Source: an uncultured Lachnospiraceae bacterium (GTDB lineage: Bacteria; Bacillota; Clostridia; Lachnospirales; Lachnospiraceae). Taken from it: a DNA stretch of 13,935 nucleotides. Numbering within the stretch: position 1 is the stretch's first letter; every line of letters starts with the position of its first letter. Shown here piece by piece: positions 1-7,762 of the stretch. A program made the position numbers and the translations under genes. The stretch spans positions 1,258-15,192 of the forward strand of contig CAJUCK010000014.1 of assembly GCA_910585395.1 (NCBI GenBank), given 5' to 3'. Under the pieces are notes generated by a model that was not told where the DNA came from, did not search any database, and saw only the letters and a list, made by a program, of their open reading frames with translations.

Positions 1-52
1 GAATAGGTATTTTTTTCTTCAAGCGAAAAAATATTAAATAGAGGTATTAGTT

Positions 53-946
53 ATGAATATTTGGGTATGGGTATTGATTTTTGGATTGTTTATAGTCATT
101 GGAATACTTTTAGCTAAAGTGTATCTTTTGAAAAAATCAGCAAGAGAAATAAAGAGAGCTTTTGCTGAAAAAATACGGATTGATACAAATACCCTTATTC
201 ATATATCCAGCTATGACCCAGATATGAGGGAATTGGCTTCCGATCTTAATACACAGCTCAAATATTTTAATCAAAGCCGGCAGAAATTTGAACATGGAGA
301 TTTAGAATTGAAAGAAGCAATTACAAATATTTCTCATGATTTAAGAACGCCGCTGACTGCAATTTATGGGTACTTAAAATTGTTACAGAATGAAGAATGC
401 TCAGAGGCAGGAAGAACTTATCTCGTAGCCATAGAAAATCGTACAAAAGCAATGAAACAGCTTACCGAGGAATTATTTCATTATACCTTAACTGTATCAG
501 ACACAGAGGAAATGATAATCGAAAATGTAAATTTGAACGGCATATTAGAAGGCTGTATATCTTCTTATTATTCTGTATTGAAACAAAATAATATTACACC
601 GCAGATAACGATTCCTGATAAAAGAATCTTCGGAAGAGGAAACGAAAATGCTTTGTCTCGTATTTTAGGAAATATTATTAGTAATGCTGTGAAATATAGC
701 GACGGAGACTTGAAAATAGTATTAACTGAAAACAGAGAGCTTCTATTTTCAAATCATGCGTCTGGATTGACAGAGATACAAGTTGAACGCTTGTTTGACC
801 GATTTTATACTGTAAATAATGCTCGGAAATCGACTGGATTGGGACTGTCCATAGCGAAAGTGCTTATTGAAAAAATGGGCGGTACTATTTCAGCAAATTA
901 TGAGAATGAAGTCTTGACTATTAAAATAAATATGCAAGAGGAATAG
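53..946 (+). CDS. Sensor histidine kinase (two-component system)
   Basis: A 297-residue membrane-bound histidine kinase that would autophosphorylate and pass phosphate to a cognate response regulator. One N-terminal hydrophobic segment (about residues 3-23) is followed by a charged linker with no extracellular sensor domain and no clear HAMP domain. The DHp H-box ISHDLRTPLT holds phospho-acceptor His95. The ATPase domain shows the N-box NIISNAVKYS (207-216), the F-box LFDRFY (247-252) and the G2-box TGLGLSIAK (261-269). The usual DxGxG G1 box is replaced by a degenerate SNHASG stretch; I believe related small clostridial kinases next to peptide ABC transporters share this. The GAGG at 41-44 supports the start at 53. 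Its regulator is not in the window, so it is probably the distal gene of an operon beginning upstream. The gene is AT-richer than its neighbours. The kinase call is firm; the signal is unknown. Confidence 0.9.
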   Translation: MNIWVWVLIFGLFIVIGILLAKVYLLKKSAREIKRAFAEKIRIDTNTLIHISSYDPDMRELASDLNTQLKYFNQSRQKFEHGDLELKEAITNISHDLRTPLTAIYGYLKLLQNEECSEAGRTYLVAIENRTKAMKQLTEELFHYTLTVSDTEEMIIENVNLNGILEGCISSYYSVLKQNNITPQITIPDKRIFGRGNENALSRILGNIISNAVKYSDGDLKIVLTENRELLFSNHASGLTEIQVERLFDRFYTVNNARKSTGLGLSIAKVLIEKMGGTISANYENEVLTIKINMQEE

Positions 947-1003
947 AGATTATAAACACTAGAAACCTCATAAAATTGCGCTTAAAAAAATTTTCACACA
1001 ATT

Positions 1004-1030
1004 TTAGCACTCAGCTCTTGACAGTGCTAA
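1004..1030 (+). promoter_or_regulatory. CIRCE operator (HrcA binding site)
   Basis: The sequence TTAGCACTC, nine bases, then CAGTGCTAA matches the CIRCE consensus TTAGCACTC-N9-GAGTGCTAA with one mismatch (C at 1022 instead of G). CIRCE is the operator of the heat-shock repressor HrcA, usually found ahead of groESL and hrcA-grpE-dnaK. Here it lies about 150 bases ahead of clpB and overlaps the predicted -35 box, where bound HrcA would exclude RNA polymerase. Confidence 0.93.
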
Positions 1031-1046
1031 CAATCGGTGTTATTGT
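1018..1046 (+). promoter_or_regulatory. Predicted sigma-A promoter of clpB
   Basis: A perfect TTGACA (1018-1023) is followed, after 17 bases, by TATTGT (1041-1046), a partial match to TATAAT. The -35 box lies inside the CIRCE element. The base that breaks the right CIRCE arm (C1022) is the C required for TTGACA. Transcription would start near 1053, leaving a leader of roughly 125 nt before clpB. The -35 is convincing; the -10 is only moderate. Confidence 0.65.
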
Positions 1047-1059
1047 TATATAGGAAATA

Positions 1060-1131
1060 GAACATAATATAAATGATGCGAAACAGTAAGGTGCATTATA
1101 TGTTCCATTTTGACTGAAATGTTTATTTCAG
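1060..1131 (+). other. Two possible hairpins in the clpB leader
   Basis: GAACATA (1060-1066) is complementary to TATGTTC (1099-1105), with ATGC (1076-1079) and GCAT (1093-1096) able to pair inside, giving an imperfect AT-rich stem. Immediately downstream, CTGAAAT (1114-1120) and ATTTCAG (1125-1131) form a perfect 7-bp stem with a GTTT loop. Neither is followed by a U-tract, so they are not typical terminators. Role unknown. Confidence 0.4.
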
Positions 1132-1159
1132 GGAAATAATAAAATAGCTAAAAAGCAGG

Positions 1160-1178
1160 AAGGGAAGGAGGAACCCTT
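1160..1178 (+). promoter_or_regulatory. clpB ribosome binding site in a small hairpin loop
   Basis: AGGAGG (1166-1171) lies 7 bases before the clpB ATG at 1179, an excellent Shine-Dalgarno that fixes the start. It is flanked by AAGGG (1160-1164) and CCCTT (1174-1178), which form a 5-bp stem displaying the Shine-Dalgarno in a 9-base loop directly against the start codon. Confidence 0.7.
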
Positions 1179-3764
1179 ATGAATATTCAGAAATTTACAC
1201 AGAAGTCTGTGGAGGCTATTAATGGATGTGAAAAACTTGCATACGAATATGGCAATCAGGAAATAGAACAGGAGCATCTTCTGGTTTCTCTGCTGGTACA
1301 GGAAGAGGGGCTGATTCCAAAGCTCATTGAAAAAATGGAGATTAATAAGGAGCATTTTATTCAGAATGCACAGAATCATCTGGCAAAAAGAGTAAAAGTT
1401 TCTGGCGGACAGGTTTATATGGGGCAGAATCTTAACAAAGTATTGGTGAATGCTGAGGATGAGGCAAGGAAAATGGGGGATGAATATGTCTCTGTGGAAC
1501 ATTTATTTTTGACTTTGCTGAAATACCCAAATCAGGCGTTAAAAGAGATTTTCAAAGAATATGGTATTACCAGAGAGCGTTTTCTCCAGGCGCTCGCCAC
1601 TGTCAGAGGCAATCAAAAGGTGGTTTCCGATAATCCAGAGGCAACCTATGATACATTGGCGAAGTATGGTTATGACATGGTAGAGCGTGCCAGAGATCAG
1701 AAACTGGACCCAGTCATAGGGCGTGACAATGAGATTCGAAATGTTGTCCGTATCTTATCTAGGAAGACTAAGAACAATCCAGTGCTTATCGGAGAACCAG
1801 GTGTGGGAAAAACAGCAGTGGTAGAAGGACTGGCACAGCGGATCGTACGGGGAGATGTGCCAGAAGGCCTAAAAGATAAGCGTCTCTTTGCCCTGGATAT
1901 GGGGGCGCTGGTGGCAGGGGCAAAATACCGCGGGGAGTTTGAAGAACGTTTAAAGGCAGTTTTAGATGAGATAAAGAGCAGTGACGGACAGATTATTCTG
2001 TTTATTGACGAACTGCATACTATAGTGGGTGCAGGCAAAACAGAGGGAGCTATGGATGCTGGACAGCTGCTGAAACCTATGCTTGCCAGAGGAGAACTTC
2101 ACTGTATTGGGGCAACCACTCTTGATGAATACCGGGAATACGTGGAGAAGGATGCCGCGCTGGAACGAAGGTTTCAGCCAGTGCATGTTGAAGAACCGAC
2201 TGTGGAGGATACGATTTCAATTTTAAGAGGCCTGAAAGACCGTTATGAGGTGTTCCACGGAGTAAAGATTGCAGATGGAGCCCTGGTGTCTGCAGCTATG
2301 CTGTCCAACCGATATATCAGCGACCGCTTTCTGCCAGATAAGGCGATTGATCTGGTGGATGAAGCATGCGCATTGATTAAAACAGAGCTGGATTCCATGC
2401 CGGCAGAACTGGATGAGCTGCAAAGAAGAGTGATGCAGATGGAAATTGAAGAGGCAGCGCTAAAAAAAGAAGAAGACCGTCTCAGCAAAGACAGGCTGGA
2501 AAATTTACAGAAAGAACTTGCTGATTTGAAAAATGATTTTCAGTCCCAAAAAGCTCAGTGGGATAACGAGAAAAAATCTGTGGAAAAAGTACAGAAATTG
2601 AGAGAAGAACTGGAGGCTCTCAACAGCGAAATCGCCATGGCGCAGCAGAGCTATGATCTGGAAAGAGCAGCGGAACTGCAGTATGGAAGGAGGCCAGAGC
2701 TGCAGCGGCAGTTAGAACTAGAAGAAGAACAGGTGAAAAATAAGGATTTAAGACTGGTGCATGAAAATGTCAGTGAGGAAGAAATTGCCAGAATTATTTC
2801 CAGATGGACAGGAATTCCGGTGGCGAAGCTGACAGAAAGCGAGCGGAATAAGACACTTCATTTGGATGAAGAGCTTCATAAACGTGTTATTGGACAAGAG
2901 GAAGGTGTGACCAAAGTTACAGAGGCGATTATCCGTTCCAAAGCGGGCATCAAAGATCCAAGTAAACCTATCGGTTCTTTCCTGTTTCTGGGACCTACCG
3001 GTGTGGGAAAAACAGAACTTGCAAAAGCACTTGCTGCCAGTCTTTTTGATGATGAGAATAATATGGTTCGAATTGATATGAGCGAATATATGGAGAAATA
3101 TTCTGTTTCCCGCTTGATTGGAGCGCCTCCTGGATATGTAGGTTATGAAGAAGGCGGACAGCTCACAGAGGCAGTGCGCAGGAAACCATATTCTGTAGTA
3201 CTATTTGATGAAGTGGAGAAAGCACATCCAGATGTTTTCAATGTTCTGCTTCAGGTTCTGGACGACGGCAGGATTACTGATTCTCAGGGACGCACCGTAG
3301 ATTTCAAGAATACGATTCTGATTATGACGTCTAATCTGGGATCGTCTTATCTGCTGGAGGGCATCGAAGAAAATGGAGAAATTACCCACCAATGCCAGGA
3401 AGCAGTCATGAATGAACTGCGAGGCAGTTTCCGGCCAGAGTTTTTGAACCGTTTGGATGAAATTATTTTGTTTAAACCTTTAACAAAGACAAATATTGGC
3501 GGCATCATTCACCTTCTGATGGCAGATTTGAATAAGCGGCTGAAAGAGCGGGAAATTTCTGTGGAGTTAAGTCCGGCGGCAGAGCAGTTTATTGTAGACA
3601 ATGGCTATGATCCAGTGTACGGTGCAAGACCACTCAAACGCTACCTGCAGAAAACAGTGGAGACACTGGCAGCAAAACTGATTCTTTCTGACCAGGCAGG
3701 TGCAGGCGATGTTATTTTGATTGGTGTAGAGAATGATGCCTTAACTGCAGAGTGCAAAAAATAA
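1179..3764 (+). CDS. clpB: ATP-dependent disaggregase ClpB
   Basis: The 861-residue length is normal for ClpB, the cytoplasmic hexameric AAA+ unfoldase that works with DnaK to rescue aggregated proteins after heat stress. Domains in order: Clp N-domain repeats (about 1-145); first ATPase with Walker A GEPGVGKT (205-212), pore loop KYRG (249-252) and Walker B ILFIDELH (273-280); a long charged coiled-coil middle domain (about 405-525), which separates ClpB from the shorter middle domain of ClpC; second ATPase with Walker A GPTGVGKT (605-612), pore loop YVG (653-655), Walker B VVLFDEVEK (673-681), arginine-finger region FRPEFLNRLDE (751-761) and sensor-2 GARPLKR (815-821). All key residues are intact. 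I saw no ClpP-binding IGF/L loop, as expected of ClpB. It appears to be a single-gene unit under HrcA control through the CIRCE element. Confidence 0.98.
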   Translation: MNIQKFTQKSVEAINGCEKLAYEYGNQEIEQEHLLVSLLVQEEGLIPKLIEKMEINKEHFIQNAQNHLAKRVKVSGGQVYMGQNLNKVLVNAEDEARKMGDEYVSVEHLFLTLLKYPNQALKEIFKEYGITRERFLQALATVRGNQKVVSDNPEATYDTLAKYGYDMVERARDQKLDPVIGRDNEIRNVVRILSRKTKNNPVLIGEPGVGKTAVVEGLAQRIVRGDVPEGLKDKRLFALDMGALVAGAKYRGEFEERLKAVLDEIKSSDGQIILFIDELHTIVGAGKTEGAMDAGQLLKPMLARGELHCIGATTLDEYREYVEKDAALERRFQPVHVEEPTVEDTISILRGLKDRYEVFHGVKIADGALVSAAMLSNRYISDRFLPDKAIDLVDEACALIKTELDSMPAELDELQRRVMQMEIEEAALKKEEDRLSKDRLENLQKELADLKNDFQSQKAQWDNEKKSVEKVQKLREELEALNSEIAMAQQSYDLERAAELQYGRRPELQRQLELEEEQVKNKDLRLVHENVSEEEIARIISRWTGIPVAKLTESERNKTLHLDEELHKRVIGQEEGVTKVTEAIIRSKAGIKDPSKPIGSFLFLGPTGVGKTELAKALAASLFDDENNMVRIDMSEYMEKYSVSRLIGAPPGYVGYEEGGQLTEAVRRKPYSVVLFDEVEKAHPDVFNVLLQVLDDGRITDSQGRTVDFKNTILIMTSNLGSSYLLEGIEENGEITHQCQEAVMNELRGSFRPEFLNRLDEIILFKPLTKTNIGGIIHLLMADLNKRLKEREISVELSPAAEQFIVDNGYDPVYGARPLKRYLQKTVETLAAKLILSDQAGAGDVILIGVENDALTAECKK

Positions 3765-3787
3765 ATGAATCTTATGTTCGAGAATTT

Positions 3788-3856
3788 ATCAGGCAGTGTC
3801 TGTCCCTCTGATGCCATGCAAAAGAGTCCTCAGTCATTGCCTGATGACTTATTTTT
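3788..3856 (+). terminator. Probable intrinsic terminator after clpB
   Basis: ATCAGGCAGTG (3788-3798) pairs with CATTGCCTGAT (3835-3845), an 11-bp stem with one G-U pair. It encloses about 36 bases that may fold further and is followed by the T-rich tail TTATTTTT (3849-3856). The large loop and three-base gap before the T-tract make it less typical, but its position just after the clpB stop fits. Confidence 0.6.
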
Positions 3857-3873
3857 GGGGAAAAGATGCCACA

Positions 3874-3879
3874 TATAAT
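3874..3879 (+). promoter_or_regulatory. Possible -10 box for the deacetylase-rarA unit
   Basis: A perfect TATAAT lies about 50 bases ahead of the deacetylase start and just past the clpB terminator. No good -35 box is visible at 16-18 bases upstream, where the T-rich terminator tail sits, so this is only a candidate. Confidence 0.4.
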
Positions 3880-3930
3880 ACAACCTTTTTATCATATATT
3901 GCATAGAAGTATCTGCGGAGTATAGGATGA

Positions 3931-4755
3931 ATGAAGGAAGAAAAGCTTTGGAAACGAATTTGGAAAAGTTACAGAAAACTGCATTTCTGGAGAAAATGTC
4001 TGGTATTTGATCTGCTTTGTATCAGTATTGTGATAGCAGCGTCTGTCTGCGGCATTGGAAATGGACAAATTTTGAAGCAGGAAATAGCGGCTGTACTGAA
4101 CAGACAGGAAGCTACCAGAAGCGCCTCGGCCAAAAGCCAGGGAGATGCGGGAGAATCAGGTGAGGAAGAACCAGGAAGTTTGATTCAGGAACAGCAAGAG
4201 AAGAAAAAAGTCGCTCTGACTTTTGATGATGGTCCACATCCCGAGTATACGCCCAAAATGCTTGCAGCATTAAAAGAGAAGAACGTAAAAGGAACCTTTT
4301 TTCTGCTGGGGGAGGCAGTGGAAAAACATCCAGATATTGTAAAGCAGATTCATCAGGAGGGGCATGTAATCGGCAATCATTCTTATAAACATGAACAGTT
4401 GAGCAAGCTGACGATGGAGCAGGCATGTGAACAGGTAGACCGTACCAACAGGCTGATTTATGATATTACTGGAGTTTACCCCTCCTATCTGCGGCCGCCC
4501 TTTGGAGACTGGCATGAGAAACTGGACTGTGAAGCAAATATGGTGGAAGTCCTCTGGAATGTAGATACCTTAGACTGGTCCAGCCATAATCATGCACAGA
4601 TTGTGGAAAAAGTTTTAAAAAATGTTCAGGAAAATGATATTATCCTGATGCACGACGGATATGAAACTTCAGTGACTGCAGCAAAGGAAATTATTGATAC
4701 TCTTGAAAGCCAGGGCTATGAGTTTGTAACCGTAGATGAAATATTATTTGATTAA
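3931..4755 (+). CDS. Membrane-anchored polysaccharide deacetylase (NodB/CE4 family)
   Basis: A 274-residue CE4-family deacetylase, probably removing acetyl groups from peptidoglycan GlcNAc/MurNAc or another surface glycan outside the membrane. A basic N-terminus (1-22) precedes one membrane segment (about 23-43), then a Ser/Glu/Gln-rich linker (about 55-92) and the NodB domain. All catalytic motifs are visible: TFDDGP (97-102) with the base D99 and metal ligand D100, HSYKH (150-154) metal histidines, RPPFG (188-192), LDW (214-216) and the late histidine in LMHDG (239-243). The layout resembles PgdA/PdaA-type wall enzymes; the substrate cannot be read from sequence. The ATG at 3931 has GGAG at 3917-3920, a somewhat long spacing. 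It is 63 bases ahead of rarA, with no terminator between, so the two are probably co-transcribed. Confidence 0.93.
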   Translation: MKEEKLWKRIWKSYRKLHFWRKCLVFDLLCISIVIAASVCGIGNGQILKQEIAAVLNRQEATRSASAKSQGDAGESGEEEPGSLIQEQQEKKKVALTFDDGPHPEYTPKMLAALKEKNVKGTFFLLGEAVEKHPDIVKQIHQEGHVIGNHSYKHEQLSKLTMEQACEQVDRTNRLIYDITGVYPSYLRPPFGDWHEKLDCEANMVEVLWNVDTLDWSSHNHAQIVEKVLKNVQENDIILMHDGYETSVTAAKEIIDTLESQGYEFVTVDEILFD

Positions 4756-4806
4756 AAGTAGTGATTAATTTTAAGGAACATGGTATCATCTTTAGAGAAT
4801 AATACT

Positions 4807-4813
4807 AAGGAGG
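4807..4813 (+). promoter_or_regulatory. Ribosome binding site that sets the rarA start
   Basis: AAGGAGG lies 5 bases before the ATG at 4819. An in-frame ATG exists upstream at 4780 but has only AAGGA two bases away, too close to work well. The protein from 4819 begins MDLFDYMRE, as expected for RarA. Confidence 0.8.
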
Positions 4814-4818
4814 AATCC

Positions 4819-6147
4819 ATGGATTTATTTGATTATATGAGAGAGCAGAACCAGGAAAAAGAATCTCCTCTTGCCAGCAGGCTGCGTCCTGCAAGACTGG
4901 AAGAGGTGGCAGGCCAGCAGCATATTATCGGGAAAGATAAACTTTTGTATCGTGCTATTATGGCGGATAAGCTCAGTTCTGTTATTTTTTATGGACCGCC
5001 GGGAACTGGGAAAACAACCCTGGCAAAAGTGATTGCCAATACAACCAGTGCAGAATTTACTCAAATCAATGCCACTTCTGCAGGAAAGAAGGATATGGAG
5101 GAAATCGTTCAGCAGGCCAAGAATAATCAGGGCATGTACGGGAAAAAGACAATTCTTTTTATAGATGAAATTCATCGTTTTAATAAAGGGCAGCAGGATT
5201 ATCTTCTGCCATTTGTGGAAGATGGGACTGTTATTCTGATTGGAGCAACTACAGAAAATCCTTATTTTGAAGTGAACGGCGCGCTTTTATCCCGTTCGAT
5301 CGTATTTGAATTGACTCCTCTGGAAAAAGAAGATATCTGCTCCATTATAAAACGGGCTGTCACAGACCAAGAGAAGGGGATGGGTTCTTATCATGTCCAG
5401 ATTGAGGAAGATGCGCTGGAGTTTCTGGCCGATGCGTCAAATGGAGATGCCCGTGCAGCATTGACAGCCGTTGAACTGGGGGTGCTGACTACGCCCAGAG
5501 GCGAAGACGGGAAGATTCATATTACCTTGGAGACAGCTTCTGAATGTATTCAGAAACGAGTCATAAAATATGATAAGACAGGGGATAATCACTATGACAA
5601 TGTTTCTGCCTTTATCAAGAGTATGCGTGGCTCAGACCCAGATGCTGCAGTATATTATCTGGCTAAAATGCTGTATGCCGGAGAAGATATTAAATTTCTT
5701 GCAAGACGTATTATGATTTGTGCATCAGAAGATGTGGGAAATGCAGATCCACAGGCGCTTACGGTGGCAGTCAGTGCAGCTTTGGCAGCGGAGCGCATTG
5801 GAATGCCGGAAGCACAGATAATTTTAGCTCAGGCAGTGACTTATGTGGCCAGTGCGCCTAAGAGCAATGCATCATGTCTTGCCATTCAGCGCGCCATGGA
5901 AACCGTAAAGAATACGAGAACCAATCCTGTTCCAGTTCATCTGCAGGATTCTCACTACCGAGGGGCACAGAAACTAGGGCACGGCAGAGGTTATCTGTAT
6001 GCTCACGATTTTAAAGATCATTATGTGCAGCAGCAGTATCTTCCAGATGGCCTGACAGATGTGAAATTTTACGAACCAACAGAAAACGGATATGAGAAGC
6101 GGATTCGAGATCATCTTTCCTTTTTGAAAAAAAGGGAGGATTCCTGA
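4819..6147 (+). CDS. rarA: Replication-associated recombination protein RarA (MgsA)
   Basis: A 442-residue AAA+ ATPase of the RarA/MgsA/WRNIP1 family, related to clamp-loader subunits and RuvB. These proteins act at stalled replication forks in the cytoplasm. From the start at 4819: N-terminal MDLFDYMRE, Walker A GPPGTGKT (59-66), Walker B ILFIDEIHR (112-120), sensor-1 GATTENP (142-148), LLSR with the likely arginine finger (156-159), then the helical lid and the C-terminal MgsA oligomerisation domain (about 250-440). The C-terminal domain contains the family-typical run of conserved residues around SAPKSN and HLQDSHY. Length is normal and all motifs are intact. An upstream in-frame ATG at 4780 would add 13 residues but has a poor ribosome binding site. 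The gene follows the deacetylase in the same direction; the pairing does not suggest a shared function. Confidence 0.96.
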   Translation: MDLFDYMREQNQEKESPLASRLRPARLEEVAGQQHIIGKDKLLYRAIMADKLSSVIFYGPPGTGKTTLAKVIANTTSAEFTQINATSAGKKDMEEIVQQAKNNQGMYGKKTILFIDEIHRFNKGQQDYLLPFVEDGTVILIGATTENPYFEVNGALLSRSIVFELTPLEKEDICSIIKRAVTDQEKGMGSYHVQIEEDALEFLADASNGDARAALTAVELGVLTTPRGEDGKIHITLETASECIQKRVIKYDKTGDNHYDNVSAFIKSMRGSDPDAAVYYLAKMLYAGEDIKFLARRIMICASEDVGNADPQALTVAVSAALAAERIGMPEAQIILAQAVTYVASAPKSNASCLAIQRAMETVKNTRTNPVPVHLQDSHYRGAQKLGHGRGYLYAHDFKDHYVQQQYLPDGLTDVKFYEPTENGYEKRIRDHLSFLKKREDS

Positions 6148-6195
6148 GAAAGTAATCTCTGGCGTGTTCGGAAGAAAGACAGGGGTCGTGATTTT

Positions 6196-6235
6196 ATGCA
6201 GAAAGTCTTCTGTATGCGGACAAATGTAAATTTGT
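6196..6235 (+). other. Two small hairpins between rarA and the aminotransferase
   Basis: ATGCAGAA (6196-6203) and TTCTGTAT (6208-6215) form an 8-bp stem (one G-U) with an AGTC loop. Five bases later ACAAAT (6220-6225) and ATTTGT (6230-6235) form a 6-bp stem with a GTAA loop. No U-tract follows either, so termination after rarA is uncertain. The second stem lies just upstream of the aminotransferase -35 and could be a binding site. Confidence 0.4.
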
Positions 6236-6247
6236 GAAAGAAAAAGC

Positions 6248-6276
6248 TTTACAATTTCAAGGCGATGGTGCATAAT
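6248..6276 (+). promoter_or_regulatory. Predicted promoter of the aspartate aminotransferase
   Basis: TTTACA (6248-6253), 17 bases, then CATAAT (6271-6276): each hexamer is one mismatch from the sigma-A consensus, at ideal spacing, about 45 bases before the ATG at 6320. Confidence 0.65.
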
Positions 6277-6319
6277 GATTAAGGCTTTAAAACAATGAGA
6301 ACTTCAGGAGGATGAAACA

Positions 6320-7606
6320 ATGCACTCATATCAGGAAATGAGCAAGGAAGAGTTATTACAGGAAAAAACAGAGCTGGAGGCAGTTTACCAGAAATATGCA
6401 GACAGCGGACTGAGACTGGATATGTCCAGAGGCAAGCCTTCTGTGGAGCAGCTGAACCTGTCTATGGGTATGATGGATGTACTAAACAGCAGTACTGACC
6501 TGAAATGTGAAGATGGAACAGATTGCCGTAATTACGGTGTTTTAGATGGAATTCGGGAGGCTCAGGTACTGCTGGGCGATATGATCGAATGCAACCCAGA
6601 TAATATTATTATTTATGGAAATTCCAGTTTAAATGTTATGTATGATACGATTTCACGTTCTATGACACATGGCGTTATGGGCAGCACTCCCTGGTGCAAG
6701 CTGGATAAAGTTAAATTCTTATGTCCAGTTCCAGGGTATGACAGACATTTTGCCATCACAGAATATTTTGGAATTGAAATGATAAATGTGCCAATGCTCC
6801 CCACTGGGCCAGACATGAATATGGTGGAAGAACTGGTGGGCAGTGACCCGGCAATTAAGGGAATATGGTGTGTGCCAAAATACTCTAATCCCCAGGGAAT
6901 TACGTATTCAGCTGAGACTGTGCGCCGTTTTGCACGACTGAAACCGGCAGCTGAGGATTTCCGTATTTATTGGGATAATGCTTATGGTGTGCACCACCTG
7001 TATGACCTTGATCAAGATCATCTGGTAGAGCTTCTTGCAGAATGCAAACGCGTAGGCAATCCAGATCTGGTATATAAATTCTGTTCCACTTCCAAGATCA
7101 GTTTTCCAGGTTCTGGCGTTGCAGCCATAGCAGCCTCAAAAAATAATCTTGTGGATATAAAGAAACAGCTTCAGATTCAGACCATTGGCCACGATAAAGT
7201 AAACCAGCTTCGTCATGTGAGATTTTTTAAAGATATTTACGGCATGACAGAACATATGAAGAAACATGCAGACATTCTGAGACCTAAATTTGAAATGATT
7301 ATTGAAACTTTTGAGCGGGAGCTTGCAGGCAGAAACGCAGGAAGCTGGATTGCGCCCAAGGGAGGATATTTTATGGCATTTGAGGCAATGGAGGGCTGTG
7401 CGAAAGCGATTGTTGCCAAGGCAAAAGAAGCAGGAGTTACTATGACACCTGCTGGCGCGCCATATCCGTATGGAAAAGATCCCAAAGATTCTACGATTCG
7501 CATTGCGCCTTCTTATCCTACCTTAGAGGAATTGAGAATGGCGACAGATATTTTCGTAACCTGTGTAAAGCTGGTAACAATTGATAAGGTTTTGGAGCGT
7601 AAGTGA
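6320..7606 (+). CDS. Aspartate aminotransferase, class Ic (PLP-dependent)
   Basis: A 428-residue PLP enzyme of fold type I. N-terminal features (LDMSRGKPS at 33-41, YGNSSLN near 99-105) and overall length fit the type Ic aspartate aminotransferases described from Corynebacterium and Prevotella, rather than classical AspC. It would move an amino group between aspartate and 2-oxoglutarate in the cytoplasm. Visible cofactor residues: YSNPQG (188-193) with N190, YWDNAYG (217-223) with D219 facing the pyridine nitrogen, and STSK (256-259) with K259 as the Schiff-base lysine. A conserved RIAPSYP lies near the C-terminus, where the substrate carboxylate arginine is expected. AGGAGG at 6306-6311, 8 bases before ATG, supports the start. 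It has its own promoter and terminator, so it is probably monocistronic. The exact amino-acid substrate is inferred from family. Confidence 0.9.
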   Translation: MHSYQEMSKEELLQEKTELEAVYQKYADSGLRLDMSRGKPSVEQLNLSMGMMDVLNSSTDLKCEDGTDCRNYGVLDGIREAQVLLGDMIECNPDNIIIYGNSSLNVMYDTISRSMTHGVMGSTPWCKLDKVKFLCPVPGYDRHFAITEYFGIEMINVPMLPTGPDMNMVEELVGSDPAIKGIWCVPKYSNPQGITYSAETVRRFARLKPAAEDFRIYWDNAYGVHHLYDLDQDHLVELLAECKRVGNPDLVYKFCSTSKISFPGSGVAAIAASKNNLVDIKKQLQIQTIGHDKVNQLRHVRFFKDIYGMTEHMKKHADILRPKFEMIIETFERELAGRNAGSWIAPKGGYFMAFEAMEGCAKAIVAKAKEAGVTMTPAGAPYPYGKDPKDSTIRIAPSYPTLEELRMATDIFVTCVKLVTIDKVLERK

Positions 7607-7634
7607 TACTCCAGAAATTGGTAATCAGAGACAG

Positions 7635-7679
7635 AAAACAGCCGTAGTTTGTGGGGAGCCATAAATTGTGGCTGTTTTT
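7635..7679 (+). terminator. Intrinsic terminator after the aminotransferase
   Basis: AAAACAGCC (7635-7643) pairs with GGCTGTTTT (7670-7678). The stem continues inward to 7650/7663 using A-T and G-U pairs, about 16 bp in all, with a 12-base loop. Five T bases (7675-7679) close the element. It lies 29 bases after the stop. Confidence 0.9.
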
Positions 7680-7722
7680 ATGGAAAAATAGTACTAAAGT
7701 CTTCCGTAAGCACCGGCAGGTG

Positions 7723-7731
7723 TGGTATAAT
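7723..7731 (+). promoter_or_regulatory. Extended -10 promoter of the alarmone synthetase operon
   Basis: TGG directly followed by a perfect TATAAT (7726-7731) forms an extended -10 element. No good -35 box is seen near 7702-7708, which is common for extended -10 promoters. Transcription would begin near 7738, leaving a leader of about 165 nt before the gene at 7905. Confidence 0.65.
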
Positions 7732-7762
7732 ATGTTCTAAAGAGGGGTCTGGCGAAGTTAAG

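Noticed and set aside
1031..1178. CtsR operator in the clpB leader
   Set aside because: Only a single TTTGACT half-like sequence near 1108 is present; the tandem heptamer expected for CtsR is absent, while CIRCE is clear.
1128..1502. Minus-strand open frame of 124 codons over the clpB start
   Set aside because: It lies antisense to the well-supported clpB N-domain, has low-complexity hydrophobic content and shows no recognisable domain.
4780..4818. Longer RarA start at 4780
   Set aside because: The ribosome binding site is too close to that ATG, and the extra 13 residues are unlike the family, whereas 4819 has AAGGAGG at good spacing.
6196..6215. Intrinsic terminator after rarA
   Set aside because: The 8-bp hairpin is A/T rich and has no following T-tract, so I kept it only as a hairpin of unknown role.
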